DNA of 64,000 nucleotides from Adiantum capillus-veneris (GCA_014529385.2 CM043962.1:149662647-149726646), one strand, 5' to 3'; counted from the stretch's first letter, positions 25,614 through 38,416 are shown. Translations and numbers: made by a program. The notes: generated by a model not told the origin, from the sequence alone.

Positions 25614-27352
25614 TGTCATAAAATCTAATATCTAACCAACCCAAATGATTTTCTCATATTAAATTGATCACTTAATGTGGGAGAATAAACGAGAACAAGG
25701 GTTAAGATATTGAGATGTGCTTATAGATCTATCTCAACACGGGGCCAATAGAAAAGGGGCCCAAATGAGAGATGGTATATCAAAGAGCAAGGCTAACCAA
25801 TGGATCATAAGACCTTAGGGATACCTTCATTGAAGACCTCCAATAATGTGTGTAAAATTCCTTTGACCTAAGGTAAGCTAGGGCTGAGCTTGAAGCGAAA
25901 ACCCAACCCAGCTCGAGGTGCTTGTCATGCTTGATGACTAAGGTGCTTGAGGTGCTTGAGGTGCTTGACATGCTTGAGATGCTAGGGATGTACTTGACGT
26001 GAGAACCCATCCTGAGCTTAAAGTGCTCAAGGGCCAAGCTTGTGGTGGGAATTGGGCCTATGCATGAGGGGCTTGAGGTGTCAAAAAGTCAAATATTCAA
26101 TCCCTACAAGGAGGGGGCAAGCCCTACAAGAGGGGGGATGAGAGAAAACACCCACGGCATGCATGGTACAAAAAAAGCAAAAGGGGCACTTGTCAAGTTC
26201 CTCCTCATGTTGCGCTCATGGTGTGCCTAAAGCCTATTGGTTGGCCACCCAAGGGGTCCAATGATAAATTAGGAGATTTAATTAATTGATTTTTCATTTA
26301 TCAAGTCCTCTCTCTCAAAGGGGAAAGGGGGACACTTGTCCCAAGGCTACCCCTTGCTGCTTGTAGTGCCTCCTGCTTGTGATTGGCTAGGCCTAGAGGG
26401 GTCCAATGAGCTTCAAGCATGAGCTACAAGGGGGGGTCGACCCAAGCAAGCTAGGGGGTTTCTTAAAGGATATACTCACCCACACACACTCACAAACACT
26501 CTCATGGTGTGCTATGCAAGGTGCAAGATCTCCATCTCCTTCTCCAAGCTCCTTGAGAAGTTGAGAGCCCACACCAACACTCTTGGCTATGAAATGCAAA
26601 TCCAACCAAGAGCTATGCTTCAATGCTTAAGCTTGCCATCTTCTCCATCTTCATTACTATTCTATTATGTATGTTAAGCAAAAAGAGTGATGATAAGTGA
26701 GGAACTATTTCTTTCTCCTATGGAATACTTCTTCTTTCTCTTCCCTACCCTCATTCCCTGCTAGCTCTCTTCACCTTCGAAGGTGTTTGAGGTCTTGGGA
26801 CTGAGGCTTGGGATAGACAATGCTTTCCACAAGTTTATGTTATGCTTATTGCAACAAGACTAATGGTTTATTGCAAGGTAGACTAATTGTTGCTTTAAGC
26901 ACAAGTTGATGCGTAAAATTTTACATCTTCATGCACCCAAATGATTTAGAGAACACAAGGATTGATAATGTTCACAAGTTTTTGATTGTTTTCAAGCTAA
27001 GATTGATTGTTGCTATTAAGCAAAATCTTGGAGTATGAAACTTCCATCTTCATACCGCCAAAGAGGTCTCAAGGAACACAAAGATTGTATTGTACCAAGC
27101 CTCTCTTAATGAGAGAATCCATAATACAAGTGCCTTTTGAAGGGGGGACTGGCTCCACATAAATCCGGTCCTCAACTGTTGTCATATTCTCTAAACTCTC
27201 TCTCTTGCAAAAGTATTGTTCATACCTAGTTAATTAAGTCTTATGATTAAGTTGCTACTACCAATTAAGCTCACCCTCTATGCTCCCAAAGTTGCTCACT
27301 CTAATTCTCTTAATTTCGCTATTCTCTAAGTTCATAGGCCATTTCCATTACA
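25614..27352 (+). mobile_element. 5' LTR of a Ty3/gypsy element (1739 bp)
   Basis: Starts TGTCATAAAATC and ends CCATTTCCATTACA, so it has TG...CA termini. It matches 52537-54382 over its whole length with roughly 12-15% differences by eye in the part I aligned. A tRNA-Met type primer-binding site follows directly. It contains a minisatellite of GGTGCTTGAGGTGCTTG-type units (25.9-26.0 kb). A third, reversed LTR relative at 54.39-55.68 kb confirms the terminus TGTCATAA. Confidence 0.88.
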
Positions 27353-27353
27353 T

Positions 27354-27365
27354 TGGTATTAGAGC
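27354..27365 (+). promoter_or_regulatory. primer-binding site, tRNA-Met type
   Basis: TGGTATTAGAGC lies 1 nt after the LTR end. The canonical plant initiator-Met site is TGGTATCAGAGC, so there is one difference. Confidence 0.8.
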
Positions 27366-27739
27366 ATTTGGTTTCTCTTTTCTTGCTTAAGAAGAGAGGT
27401 CCTTAAGTAGCCTATAAATGGTTGATGTTGTTAATTACATTAGGGTAAGTGGAAATGGGATCTATTATCGGTCTTGTTGAGCCCACTATGTGGGATATGG
27501 TGCACACCTCCGGTAGACTTGCCTACGGCTTTACCATTGTTGAGCCATAAGAAGTCCGAAAGGAGCTAACTCTCGGTAACTTTGCTATGTTAGACCCACT
27601 TGTCTACTCTCTGTAATTAACCGCTTCAAGCCGTGGGTGTAGATACTTAAGAGCCGAATTTTCAAAGGCTAAGAGGAGTAGCAATTAATGTTTTGACTTG
27701 CCAAAGAGTATACTAAATAATCACATAAGTTTAATTAGC

Positions 27740-29182
27740 ATGGCTGACAATAACCAAGAGAGTAGAATGAACATTGATAACTTTGATTTTGCATATGAAG
27801 GTGCTAATGATGATGCTCCCATGTTTATCAATTGTCTTGTTTCTGAGCTGCAACAAGCTATGGGAAACCCAACCCTATAAGGTGAAGTTTTCAAACAACT
27901 TCATAGTTATGGGATTCTCCAAACTACCCCAAAAGAGAGAGCACCTGAGAAGTCTCTTCGAGATATTTCCAAGAGAGGGCTCTCTACGGTGAGAGAAGAG
28001 GAGAACCCATACGAAACGCTTAAACATTTACTAGCGGGCTTACCTCCATCCAAGAAGAGAGGTGAAATCTCTACTACAGAGCCTTCATCAAGGGAAGGAG
28101 AAAGAAGTGAGTCTCCTAATACTTCCAAAGATGTGGCTCCATGAAGACGGCGGCCTCAACGATCTCCAACTTCCCCCAAGAGGGAAAGATTGCCGCAAAG
28201 TCCTCCTCCTCATTATCACAAAAGGGAAGAGAGGTACCAAAAGAAGGAAAAGGAGAGAAAGAGGTCACCCTCTTCTCCATCTTCATCAGTTTCCTCATAT
28301 TTCAATGAAGGTAGCGGCTCTTCTCTCAAAGAGCCCAAGAGGAAAGGCCATTGAAAGTTCTATCCGGTATGGAGAAGGTCCAAGAAGCTGAAGAAGTTCA
28401 AGGAGGGAGGAAAGAACACCACTTTCATTACTTATGATGGCACCTTTGGTGCTACGGACAAGATCTTGGCCTTCATCCAACATTTTGATGCGGCCTTTGG
28501 TGATGAGGGCTTCATGGAGTCCTCTAAACTGCGTCAAGTATCTATGCATTTCCAAAGCTCCGCTCGCTAATGGTGGGCTAGCCTACGAGCCCAAAGAAAA
28601 GCTCCAAGGACATGGAAGGCTTTAAGAGCCTCCATCATGAAACACTTTCTGGCAAGCAACGCTAAAGACAATGTCCTCACGGAATGGCAAATCTTGAAAC
28701 TCTCTCCCTACGAGTCTATCCAAAAGTATGTAGATAAGTTTTGGGATTTACTTCTCAAATCCACTGTCTACAAAAAGATAGACTTTGGGGAGCAAAAGAA
28801 ACAATTTTGTGTGGGTCTTTCTAAAGAGATGGACGAATATATTAACTCGCAAAGGCCTAGATCCATATTGGCAGTCATACACCACACTATGGTTGCATCT
28901 CAAATCAATTACCAAAAAAGGGTTAAGAGAAACTCTAAGTCCATGGAAGTGAAGGATCAAAATGAGCCTAGAGGGAGGAATAATGCTCAAACTTCCTCCA
29001 AAGGCAACTCTAGCAACAACGATAACAAAGCTAAGGAGAAAGGAGCCTACAAAGGTAAGAATAGACTCTCACCAATAGAGCTACAGTGTTTTTGTAAGGA
29101 TAAAAAAAGCTACAAGTGTGGACAGCAAGGGAATGTCTATCGTGCTTGTCCCCAAAGAAATGCATGCAACAAGCCGCCTTGA
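27740..29182 (+). pseudogene. gag: Ty3/gypsy gag relic
   Basis: Starts MADNNQESRMNIDNFDFAYE and continues through an Arg/Lys/Ser-rich linker into a capsid-like region (GTFGATDKILAFIQHFDAAF, then SIMKHFLASNAKDN and LSPYESIQKYVDKFWDL). It ends in a zinc knuckle, SYKCGQQGNVYRACP. The first Cys of the CCHC knuckle is Ser and its His is Asn, so zinc binding is probably lost. At least four in-frame stops or frameshifts (near 27.88, 28.14, 28.35 and 28.57 kb) break the reading frame. Only 28637-29182 stays open. It lies about 390 bp after the primer-binding site, as expected for gag. Confidence 0.85.
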
Positions 29183-29429
29183 GTTTCTATGCTGGAAACT
29201 CCAAAGGAGGATGCTCATAGCAAAAGGCTTTTGTTTTTCCTATGCTAGGACATATGTACATAGATGTTTATGAGCCGGGTAGCATCCTATCCCTTGTAAA
29301 TATGCATGCTTTTCACAACTTAATGAAAATCTATATTTTCATATACATGATTTCTATTAGAAAGTATGTAAATGAATTCAATGTTTCAACTAGTAACAAT
29401 AAAAAAGACGAGAATCAAGAGGAACTAGA

Positions 29430-29921
29430 GTTGTCTAAATTCCTAAATGGATTCCAAAATGTTTTTATTGATGATACCCCATGAGCTTTCTCCACAATGA
29501 GGGGACAATGACCATGCAATGGAGCTTCTACCACGAAGCTCACTGCCTAATAAGCCTTTTTAGTAAGCTTTATAAGCTCCACAAGAGGAGTTAAAAAGGC
29601 AATAGTATGAACTGGTAAGTTTTGAGAGAGATTAGGCTTTCTTCTAACCAAAAGAAAAGTGAAATTTTTAAGAGATTCAATAATTAGGTCACATTATCTC
29701 TAAAGGTGGTATCTGTATGGATCCACAAAAGGTAGAGGTAATAAAAAGATGGCCTAATCCAAGGAGTCTACATGAGTTGCGAAGCTCTAAAGGTATGAGT
29801 GCATCCTAGAGATGCTTCATAGGAAAAATTCATGCTTATAGCAGGTCCAATACATGACTTAACACAAAAGAACGTTAAGTATACATGGACTGCAAACAGA
29901 GCAAAATACTTTTGAAAAGTT
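29430..29921 (+). pseudogene. pol: Ty3/gypsy reverse transcriptase relic with core deleted
   Basis: At 29.43-29.57 kb FLNGFQNVFIDDTP and RGDNDHAMELLPRSSLPNKP are the usual start of gypsy RT. About 130 bp further on, the sequence already encodes GICMDPQKVEVIKRWPNPRS and KVKYTWTANRAKYF-like residues, the RT thumb and connection. The catalytic YxDD core is therefore deleted. Homology stops abruptly near 29921. About 200 bp of this segment (29.71-29.92 kb) is also present, roughly 20% diverged, at 50.12-50.33 kb. Confidence 0.8.
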
Positions 29922-30052
29922 CAAGGGTGGATGGATGAATAGGTGGACCAAAAACCTTGTCCCGGACAGAGGTTTTATAACCGGTACATAAAACCATCTC
30001 TATTAGTTCAATTCGATATATTCTTTTGAATAGATTTTTAATTAAATATATA

Positions 30053-30207
30053 ATTTCCACATCTTTTTGTTAAATATAGAAGACGGCTCTGTACCTCTTA
30101 ACTATGCACGTCAGCCAGCTCTTTACACCATTACTATTTCCACGTCTCTTTTTCAAATATAGAAGACGGCTCTGTAGCTCTTAACTATGCACGTCAGCCA
30201 GCTCTTT
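30053..30207 (+). repeat. 83-bp tandem duplication upstream of the transposase gene
   Basis: ATTTCCAC at 30053 and 30136 begin two copies that share AATATAGAAGACGGCTCTGT and CTTAACTATGCACGTCAGCC. It lies 160-310 bp before the transposase ATG, so it may be part of the promoter or the element end. Confidence 0.85.
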
Positions 30208-30365
30208 GTCTTCCCGGTCTCTCGTTTTCTTGTCTCTCTCTAACTCTCTGTGTAGGAGCACAGATTGTTGTTTTACTTTGTAGGCCTATCACACATCTAT
30301 TGCTGTCATATACTGCTCTTGCTCTCTGTAGGCCTATCACCTCACTCAATATCTCCCTCTCTAGC

Positions 30366-33300
30366 ATGGAGCAAGAATCTCACATTGTATGTGACTTCTC
30401 TCAGCCTCACTGTGAACTGTGTGCTAGGTATGCTGTTGATGCGGTCAAGGAATATCATGCTAGGAGAAAGACGGAGCAGGGTGCTAAGAACAAGCTTGAG
30501 CAGGTAGCACGTGAGGAAGATAATGATCAAAATGGTGCTGATGATGCAAAGCTTCAAAGACTTTGCAATGACCTTGTTATGCTCTTCAATCGGCGTACAA
30601 AGGCCCTCGATGTTGCATCACGCTCAGATATTTTGTGCAAGTTTGTCAATCATCCTTCTCTTGGAGACCTTGAAATGCCCAGGTCACAAACAACCTTCGT
30701 TGAAGCCATACGCAACACAATAGATGCAATCAAATTACCCAAGAGCGGACAGGAGCTCTTTCTTAAAAGGTTCATCACCACAATGCTTATGAATGTTGAG
30801 TGTACATCTACCTCAAAAGTGAATGTTTCAGCTGCATCTAAGTTGCTAAATTTGCACAAGAGGAACTTCATAGCTGCAAAGAATCGGTTGAGGGCAGCAG
30901 GTGATGGCAATTTGCCAATCTCTTTGTGTGCTCGACAACCCATGGATCGTGGCTTCATAACACATGATGAGAAAGAGTTGATCTTCTCTTTTTGGATGTC
31001 TAACACTCGTGTTTCACCCAATAAGAAGGATGTGTGCAGAAAGCGTATTGGAAGAAATTCATATGTCAAACATCCTGTGCATCTTCTTGAACAATCTCAG
31101 GTAATAACTTGCTTCACTATATCCATTTTTGTTTTCTAATATTTGCATTCATGACCTATATTCTCTATAAATGGGTTGATAAGAGTAGATATGAAATCGG
31201 ATATGAAGGAAGTTATAAATGGAAATAAGGGGAATCTGTATTTGGTCCTAGACTAAGAGTAGATAAATATTGGATGTGAAGGAGAATATAAATGGAAACA
31301 TAGTTTTTATCATACGCGTATGTTTGTTGAAACATATGTTTGCAGACGCATACTTTCACACGCGTATGATATGTATAAACTGGTTAGGTTAAAAACTGGT
31401 TTACATAACCAGTAAAAATCTTTTAACACCTATTTCTCACTGGTATACATAGTGGTTAAGTGTTCACATGTACTCGTCAAGTGTTCACATGTTCTGTTTG
31501 TCATGTCGGATAGGTAAAAAACATATCTGTTTGAAAGGAAAATAGTGGTTTACATATCCATTAATTTTTTTTGTACACTTATTTCTCACTGGTATACATC
31601 GTGATTAAGTCCTTAGATGTACTGGTTAGGTAAATAACATACCGGTTTTAAATGAAAAGACTGGTTTACATTAGCAGTCAAAACATTTGAACTGGTTGAC
31701 ACTTATATACCACTGGAACGTACCAAGGACATGTGTTCATTTTTTAAACACATTTTTCTCACTGGTTTACATCGTGGTTAAGTGCTTACATGTATTGATT
31801 AGTAAATAACATAGCGGTTTTAAATGAAAAGACTGGTTTACATCAGCAGTAAGAATATTTGAACAAGTTGACACTTATATACCACTGGTATGTACCAAGG
31901 ACATGTGTTGATTTCTTTTAACACTAATTTCTCACTGGTATACAACGTGGTTAAGTGCTCACTTGTACTGGTTAGGTAAATAACATACCGGTTTTAAATG
32001 AAAAGACTAGTTTACATCAGCAGTAAGAACATTTGCACTGGTTGACACTTATATACCACTGGAACGTACCAAGGACATGTGTTCATTTTTTTAACCCTTA
32101 TTTTTCATTGGTACACATCATGGGTAAGTGCTCACATGTACTGGTTAGGTAAATAACATACCGGTTTTAAATGAAAAAACTGGTTTACATCGGCAGTAAG
32201 AACATTTGAAATGGTTGACACTTATATACCACTAGTACGTACCAAGGGCATGTGTTCATTCTTTTTAACACTTATTTATCACTGGTATACATCGTGGTTA
32301 AGTGCTCACTTGTACTGGTTAGGTAAATAACATACCGGTTATATATGAAAAGACTGGTTTACATCAGCAGTAAGAACATTTGCACTGGTTGACACTTATA
32401 TACCACTGGTACGTACCAAGGACATGTGTTCATATATACTGGTTTACCTAACCAATTAAGTGAAAAAACATAGTGGTTTGAAATAAAAATACTGGTTTAT
32501 AGTAATGTAACAGTTTTCCTCAAAACCTGCAGTTTTCTTCAATGTTCTTTAACCATATATGTCTTTCATTGTAGGTGGAGCTCTTTCTCAACGTCAAAGA
32601 ACAATACCCTGAAATTGTAATAAGGCAGCGGGCGTTTGAGTACATGAAGCCATATTTTGTGCGGAAATTGAGAGACCGATATACTTGCTGCTGCATTTCA
32701 CATGTTCAAATGTCCTTCCCAAAGGATGCCATAAATCACATGCGAAGTTCTGTATTCGGTCTGCATGGAAAAGCTTTCCATTGTCAATGCAACATATGCA
32801 AAGACAATGGTGGATGCAAGGCACCAAAAAACCCTATCAAGAGTGTAACAGCCTTATTGGACTCTATACTATGTCCTAAATCAGATACATCCACCTTCCA
32901 TGCCCTTGCCTGCTTGAGTGGTCAATGTAAAAGGTGTGGCCCGGATAAGTTAGACTTTTGTGCTGCAGAGGCTGCATTTATTGCTAAAAAGATTGTGGTG
33001 AAGATTTTTGAGGACCTAGAAGTAGGAACTGCGCGTGACGGTCTGAAGAAGAAAAGGAAAGTCTTGTCGCATAAGGAAATATCATGCCAGGATCTCTAAG
33101 TCATGTTCAAAGACCATCTTAAGAAATACATAATGCATAATTTTGTGTATAGATGGCAAGCAAAACAATATAAGGAATGTATACAAAGCTTTCCAGAAGA
33201 TGTTGTTGTGTCAGTTGTTGACTTTGCTGAAAATTATAGTTTCAAAGAACAAAATGAGATTCAGTCCATGCACTGGTATTCATATCAAGTAACTATTTTT

Positions 33301-34676
33301 GTGCACATAACATATTTCCGAATTGCAGGTAACGACACCACCCTAGATCAGTATTATTTCTTTTGTATTAAGCCTTCAATAATTTCTTATTTTTATATTA
33401 TGCAGATTACATCCACAAGACAATTCACTTCTTCATTTCAGATGACAAGCAACATGACACACATTTTGTTCAACACTGTTTTCTGAAACATGCGGAATGG
33501 CTAAAGCAATTTGGTCTAAATATAAAACATAATTGGGTATGGTCTGATGGAGCAGCTTCACAATTCAAAGCAAGAAGACCATTCTATTTCCTTGCCAGGT
33601 ATACCATGTTCTAACAAACATCATCTGAAGGTGGTTTTAATATAGAGACCTATCATAGTGGCATTAAAGGTGTAATAAAATGCTTGTCTAACATCAGTAA
33701 TATTATGATACGTGTTTTTTTTGGTAATTTTATCGTGCCAAGAGTATATTAATCTTCTTCTATCCATTGAATAAATTGCAGATACAGTGTTTTTACGGGA
33801 TGGAAAATGTCTTGGAACTTTTTTGGATCCGGACATGGTAAGGGAGAACACGACGGTGCGGGAGCAGTGATAAAAAGGTCTTTAACTCAATACCAATTGC
33901 AGCCAAACTGCCCAAAGATAGACTGTGCTACATATGTTGTGGCATTATTGAGACGGACCTTGTCAGATGGTGCTACAGCCACCTATGCATCCTAGGCCTG
34001 TTATGTAAGCAGGATTTTTTGGGTGATTGAATTGGGAGATGTCGAAAGGGGAAAAAATTGGGATGTGAAGGCTGTAAAAAATACCCGCTCAATGCACTCT
34101 GTTTCTGCATATTCAAAGCATGATACAACTGCTTTGAGAACACGTTCACTGTCTTGTTTCTGTAGTGCATGTAAACAGGAAAAGTGGAGGAGATGTGTGA
34201 GCAAGTCACACGTTCCTTTCTGGACATACCTTATTTTGGAGCCTACAGAAGAAGGGGAAGACGATGACGACGAAATAAATGAGGATGCAGCATATGAAGG
34301 ACGCTATGACACCCTCAGTCAAGCTCTTATTGTTGGCGATAATTTTGTTTTTCCCGCACCAAATGACAATGAAGAAAAAGTGGATTTCTATATAGTGAAA
34401 TGCACTGCAGCTATTCAAGAGTTTCATTCACACGCTGAAGATGACTGGGGCAATATCATTGGGCGAGGATCCTATGCTATCAAAGGGTTTTACTATCGTA
34501 TGATAAATGAGCAGACCTACGAGCTTTTGGACAAAAAGCCAGAGGTGTTCATATATTCACATCTTGTTTGGGCAATCAAAATCCCCATGATACCCTATCC
34601 CAGCAACTCAAAACTATATACAATATCACTTGATGTCAGTGAGTCTATCTACAATAGTATGCCTTTTGAGCTGTAA
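30366..34676 (+). pseudogene. outer DDE/D transposase-like gene, four exons, two nonsense codons
   Basis: The inferred exons are 30366-31100, 32575-33328, 33406-33598 and 33782-34676, with GT-AG introns of phases 0, 1 and 2. They give 858 codons. The N-terminal part has a helix-turn-helix-like stretch (VNVSAASKLLNLHKRNFIAA), then VSPNKKDVCRKRIGR. A Cys-rich zinc-binding-like part follows (CQCNICKDNG, CLSGQCKRCGPDKLDFC). The catalytic candidates are Asp in VVDFAENYSFKEQNE (33220-33222), Asp in VWSDGAASQFK (33546-33548), and Glu/Asp in GSGHGKGEHDGAG (33846-33854). Stops at 33097-33099 (TAA) and 33993-33995 (TAG) break it. The spliced frame aligns throughout with the inner copy on the opposite strand, which supports the exon choice. 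I recall the same motif trio from uncharacterised animal proteins. The superfamily name is unknown to me. Confidence 0.82.
31101..32574 (+). repeat. intron 1 of the outer transposase, ~173-bp tandem repeats rich in ACYGGT
   Basis: TTGACACTTATATACCACT recurs at 31696, 31868, 32042, 32215 and 32399, so the units are about 172-184 bp. Each unit has several ACTGGT or ACCGGT words, e.g. CATACCGGTTTTAAATGAAA. The intron is GTAATA...TGTAG and lies at the same codon position and phase as the inner copy's intron (43945-44972), which instead has TATAGCA-type repeats. Confidence 0.9.
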
Positions 34677-34714
34677 CCATCTTAAGAAATGCATAATGCA
34701 TAATTTTGTGTATA
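34676..34714 (+). repeat. 39-bp copy of exon 2 sequence right after the stop codon
   Basis: Matches 33113-33151, which is coding in exon 2, at 38 of 39 positions. It begins with the last base of the transposase stop codon. Confidence 0.9.
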
Positions 34715-35397
34715 TCTGCCTATTACTGTAAACTGAAATGTCTCTCGGGTGAAAGCATGAATAGGTGGAAAGCTATATATGTGATATAATTAAATAGCAT
34801 AGCATGACATTGGGGGTGTGGTCACTGGTGCCATATTTCAGACGTCCAAATTTATATTATAAAAAATGTTTTACTAAAAAATTCAGCCTTCACACACCCA
34901 CTTTGTTTCATGAGTAGTTGGCAGTTTCAAACACCGTGCCCCCCGACCCCCTGCCTCTCTCTCTCTCTCGCATGCGTGCTCAAGGTCTACTGTGCTTAGA
35001 GCTTCTACTGTGCAAGCTTGGCTGCTTCAAGGACGATTGCAGTAACCGCCCTCTTCTCTTCGAGGTATGTCTCTCCCATTGAACATGTACACTCTCTACT
35101 GCTTGAGCACGTGCGCCCCACCTGGGATCATTTAGCTACATTAAGCTGCATTTGGAGCTGCATGAGTGCCACACCTTGCTCATTTGCAACAAGAGGCGAT
35201 CTCCCGAGGTAATTTGCTAGTCCACAAGCTGCATGCAATCTTGGGGCAAATCCCATAGCACATCACCTTGAATGCCCTGCTTACAAGAGCAGGCCCATGA
35301 AGTTCTTGTTTCTTTTTAGCAGGGATGATAAGCGAGGGCACACCACGTCTCATGAGTTCATTGGATGATTTGCAGGTATATCACTTGAGCCTACATC

Positions 35398-38300
35398 ATG
35401 GCACCTTCCTCAAAGCATCCGATTCAAGCAAGCAGCAGTCTAGTTAGGAACATTGAATCACCTCTGCATACGAAGTTTTGTCGTCTTGCCGAGGAATTTC
35501 ATATGGAGCGTGGATTGCCATTGGAGGGAGTTGATCCGCGTAGCTTGACAGGAAACAATGACATCTCTGAGGAGGACTGGGAAGCTGTCTTTATATGCCC
35601 AAAGCCTGTTCCGAGTAGCCAGAAGAAAGTGAAGGCATACCATGCTCGGTCGGAGTTCTTACAAAATCTTGTGTGGAGACACTGGGATGTCTACCAGGAG
35701 GGTCCCTTCATGTATGAAGTAGGGACTCAATTTGCAAAGGCCTTTGCATTGGAAAACTACAGTGAATCTGGCAAACATCAAATTTCTTGGGCTATCTTTG
35801 CAGAGAGGGCAATGAGAGCCTCAGAAGAAAGACACAACTTGCAAAACAAGATCAAGAGGTGGGAAGAGCAGATGAGTGGTAGAGGGAGAGGTTCCAAAAC
35901 CACTGCTGCCTCTACCAGATCATCATTGAAAACAGAAGGTACGTCTGCACCATTGTCAAGAGTGTCTACAGGAGGATGCCTGGTACAATTGCCAGAGGAG
36001 GATAGCAGGGCACTTGCAGAAATGAAGAATATTGCAGAGGGCAGATTGCAAGACTATAAGTCAAGACTTGAGGGTGCAAAGAAGCAGGTAGAGGATCAAG
36101 TTAGAGAATTGCATAGGGCTGAGGGTGCTCAAAGCTCAAACACTTTGTCCATAAAGTTGCAAACGGAGATTGATTGCGTGCAAGACCCTGTAGCTCGACA
36201 ATGCCTGATTGATTTGATTGGACAGTTCTCGAGTACTACTGGAGAGAACGTTGCTGAATTAGAAGCCAATGTGGCTAAAGCAAAGGTGCATACCCTCCTA
36301 CATGTGCTTCAATTTGTTTTGGAGTATGTGGTTCACTTCCATGTGGTTATGTGGTTAGAGTGTTATGGATTGTATGGTTATGTACTGTATGAGCATATTC
36401 TATTTCTGCTATGTGCTATATAGCACAAAATATGTGCTATATGGCCACAACATAGCCATCATCTTCATGGAGTGGGTGGTTATATGCTATGTGCTATGTG
36501 CTATATGGTCACAACATAGCCATCATCTTCATGGAGTGGGTGGTTATATGCTATGTGTGGTTATGTGCTATGTGCTTTATAGTTCAATCTAGGTGCATCA
36601 TGTTCACAATAGTACCCTCATCTATTTGGAATGTGTGTGATTCTATGCTATGTGCTTTGTGTGGTTATGTGCTATGTGATACATAGCACAATGGACATGT
36701 GTAATATGTGCTATATAGTATACATGTATGCTATATGCTCACAGTATAGCCCTGAAGTGTGTGTTAAATATTGATATGTGCTACATAGCACAATCTTTTT
36801 ATGTGCTATGTGCTAAATAGCACATTTTGTGTGTTATATGTTCACAATATAGCCCTGGAGTGTGTGGAATAGTGAATTGTGCTATATAGCACAATCTCTA
36901 TTTTTGCTATGTGCTACATAGCACATCACTAATTGTGATATGTGCTACATAGCACAATATTTGTGCTATATGCTATATGCTATGTGCTATGTCTCATATA
37001 GCCCACTGCATATCATATACCCAACAAGCTTGTGCTATATAGCATATAGAGAAAATGTTTGGGCTATATCTGGTATTTTAAAAAGTCTCTCTGCTATGAT
37101 CTACAGTGCATACTCTATGTAGCACTTATAGCACATTATACTTGGACTGTGCTATGTGCTATATAGCACAGTGCATATCATATACCACATCAAGCTTGTG
37201 TTTATAGCATATAGAGTAAGTGCTTGTCTTATATGTGGTATTGCAAATAAGGGATAAGATTCACGCTGCATATTCTTTTCAACAATCTACTTTTGTTGGG
37301 TTATTGAGACTTAAATTAGATGTGTTGTCTTCTTTGTTTCACAGGCACTACTTGCAGAAGTAGAGACCAACATAGCACAGGAATCAGAGCACTTTAAATT
37401 TTGTGTTACCATGGAGAGGACTTCACATAACGTGGGAGCCAGTTTGATGAAGCCTTTTCCTCCTGTGGATTTTAAGCAGAGCATTAGCGAGGTGGCACTT
37501 AATGGGTTCTACCATTGTGTAGGATGTGGATTCCCGTTCGATGCCAGAAGCTTGGATGTATTCTCCCTGCCTTGCACCCATGTGTACCATATGCTATGCT
37601 TCGCGCATGTATGTAGGGACTATGGCTATTGTGTTGCACTAGATTGCAACATGTCTGTTCCCCCTAGAGCTAAGCATATGATTGGTCTGAAGGTGAAGAG
37701 TGAGATGAAAGAATCAAGTGCAGGTAGTCAATGTGTCACTACTATTGCAGGCCCACTTTCCATTGGTAGTTTAAACTCTTGCATTTAATGAAATCATTTG
37801 CAGGTATAGGCATTGCAGCAGAGACCTGTATACAAGAATCATTGAGAACAAAAACAGAGAGAGTCTCTACGCAAGCCACTGGTAGGTACCAAAATCAATA
37901 TTTATGTGTGTATTTTGGGATACTCCAAGTGAGACTTTGTAAATAGCTTGCTTTGTAGAACAATCATCGCATGCTTGCTCCAACAAGACGATGCATTCCA
38001 CAAGGAAGAATGGCCTGATTACCCTAGGGATGCAGCCAGGCCTTGAAGCGGAGTCTACCCACGGGATGCAGCCAGCCCTTGAAGCGGAGTCTGTCGTAGG
38101 GGATGCAGTACGTGGAGTAGTTGAAGACATCTTGATGGCAAAGTCTTCTGCAGTCAAATCACCTAGGCAACAACTAACTCCAAGAAGGCTGTTGCGTTCT
38201 CCGTTGAGTGCCAAAGCATCACCAAGTGTGGACACTAGAGATGATGCATCAGATGAGGCAGTTGCAGATGCGGTGAAAGCAACACCCCCTCCAGCGGGGA

Positions 38301-38416
38301 AGAAGCCAACACCAAAGCGCAAGAAATCGACTCCCAAGAACTTAGGTGGAAGTCCCACAATGGATATACCTCTTGTTTCATTTAGGAAGAGAAAGAAACC
38401 AAATGCAAAGCAATGA
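35398..38416 (+). CDS. inner coiled-coil / RING-finger protein, four exons, 600 aa, open
   Basis: Exons 35398-36285, 37345-37723, 37804-37881 and 37959-38416 join in phases 0, 1 and 1 to give 600 codons without a stop. A 5' UTR intron is possible (35064-35375). Residues 1-170 form an unrecognised domain (EEFHMERGLPLEGVDPRSLT, FLQNLVWRHWDVYQEGPFMY). A basic linker (SGRGRGSKTT) precedes a predicted coiled coil near residues 205-320. A C3H2C3-type RING finger lies at about 354-397 (CVGC, then PCTHVYHMLC, then YCVALDC). The tail is Ser/Pro/Lys-rich (KKPTPKRKKSTPKN) and looks nuclear. By family logic the RING suggests an E3 ubiquitin ligase, but no substrate can be named. The outer copy keeps the RING exon and tail but not exon 1. 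Confidence 0.75.
36286..37344 (+). repeat. intron 1 of the inner RING gene, packed with GCTATATAGC palindromes
   Basis: Dozens of overlapping words of the type TGTGCTATATAGCACA and TATGTGCTATGTGCTA occur. Many are perfect or near-perfect palindromes around TATA. The intron starts GTGCAT and ends TTTCACAG. The equivalent upstream intron of the outer copy (49.72-50.12 kb) has ACCGGT palindromes instead. Confidence 0.93.

Larger units (their letters stand above)
29922..34834 (+). mobile_element. outer module, left half (transposase side)
   Basis: Runs from the end of gypsy homology to the proposed insertion point of the inner module. It holds a 5' flank with an 83-bp tandem duplication, the transposase pseudogene, and about 150 bp of the outer intergenic spacer. 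The right half is at 46.19-50.12 kb. No convincing terminal inverted repeat was found at the outer limits, and the right half lacks the RING gene's first exon, so the outer copy is truncated or rearranged. Confidence 0.55.

Noticed and set aside
35398-38416. The RING gene as an ordinary host gene beside a transposon
   Set aside because: A second copy of both genes in the same convergent arrangement lies in the same window with the opposite orientation, so the pair moves together. This remains an inference and is listed as a testable point.
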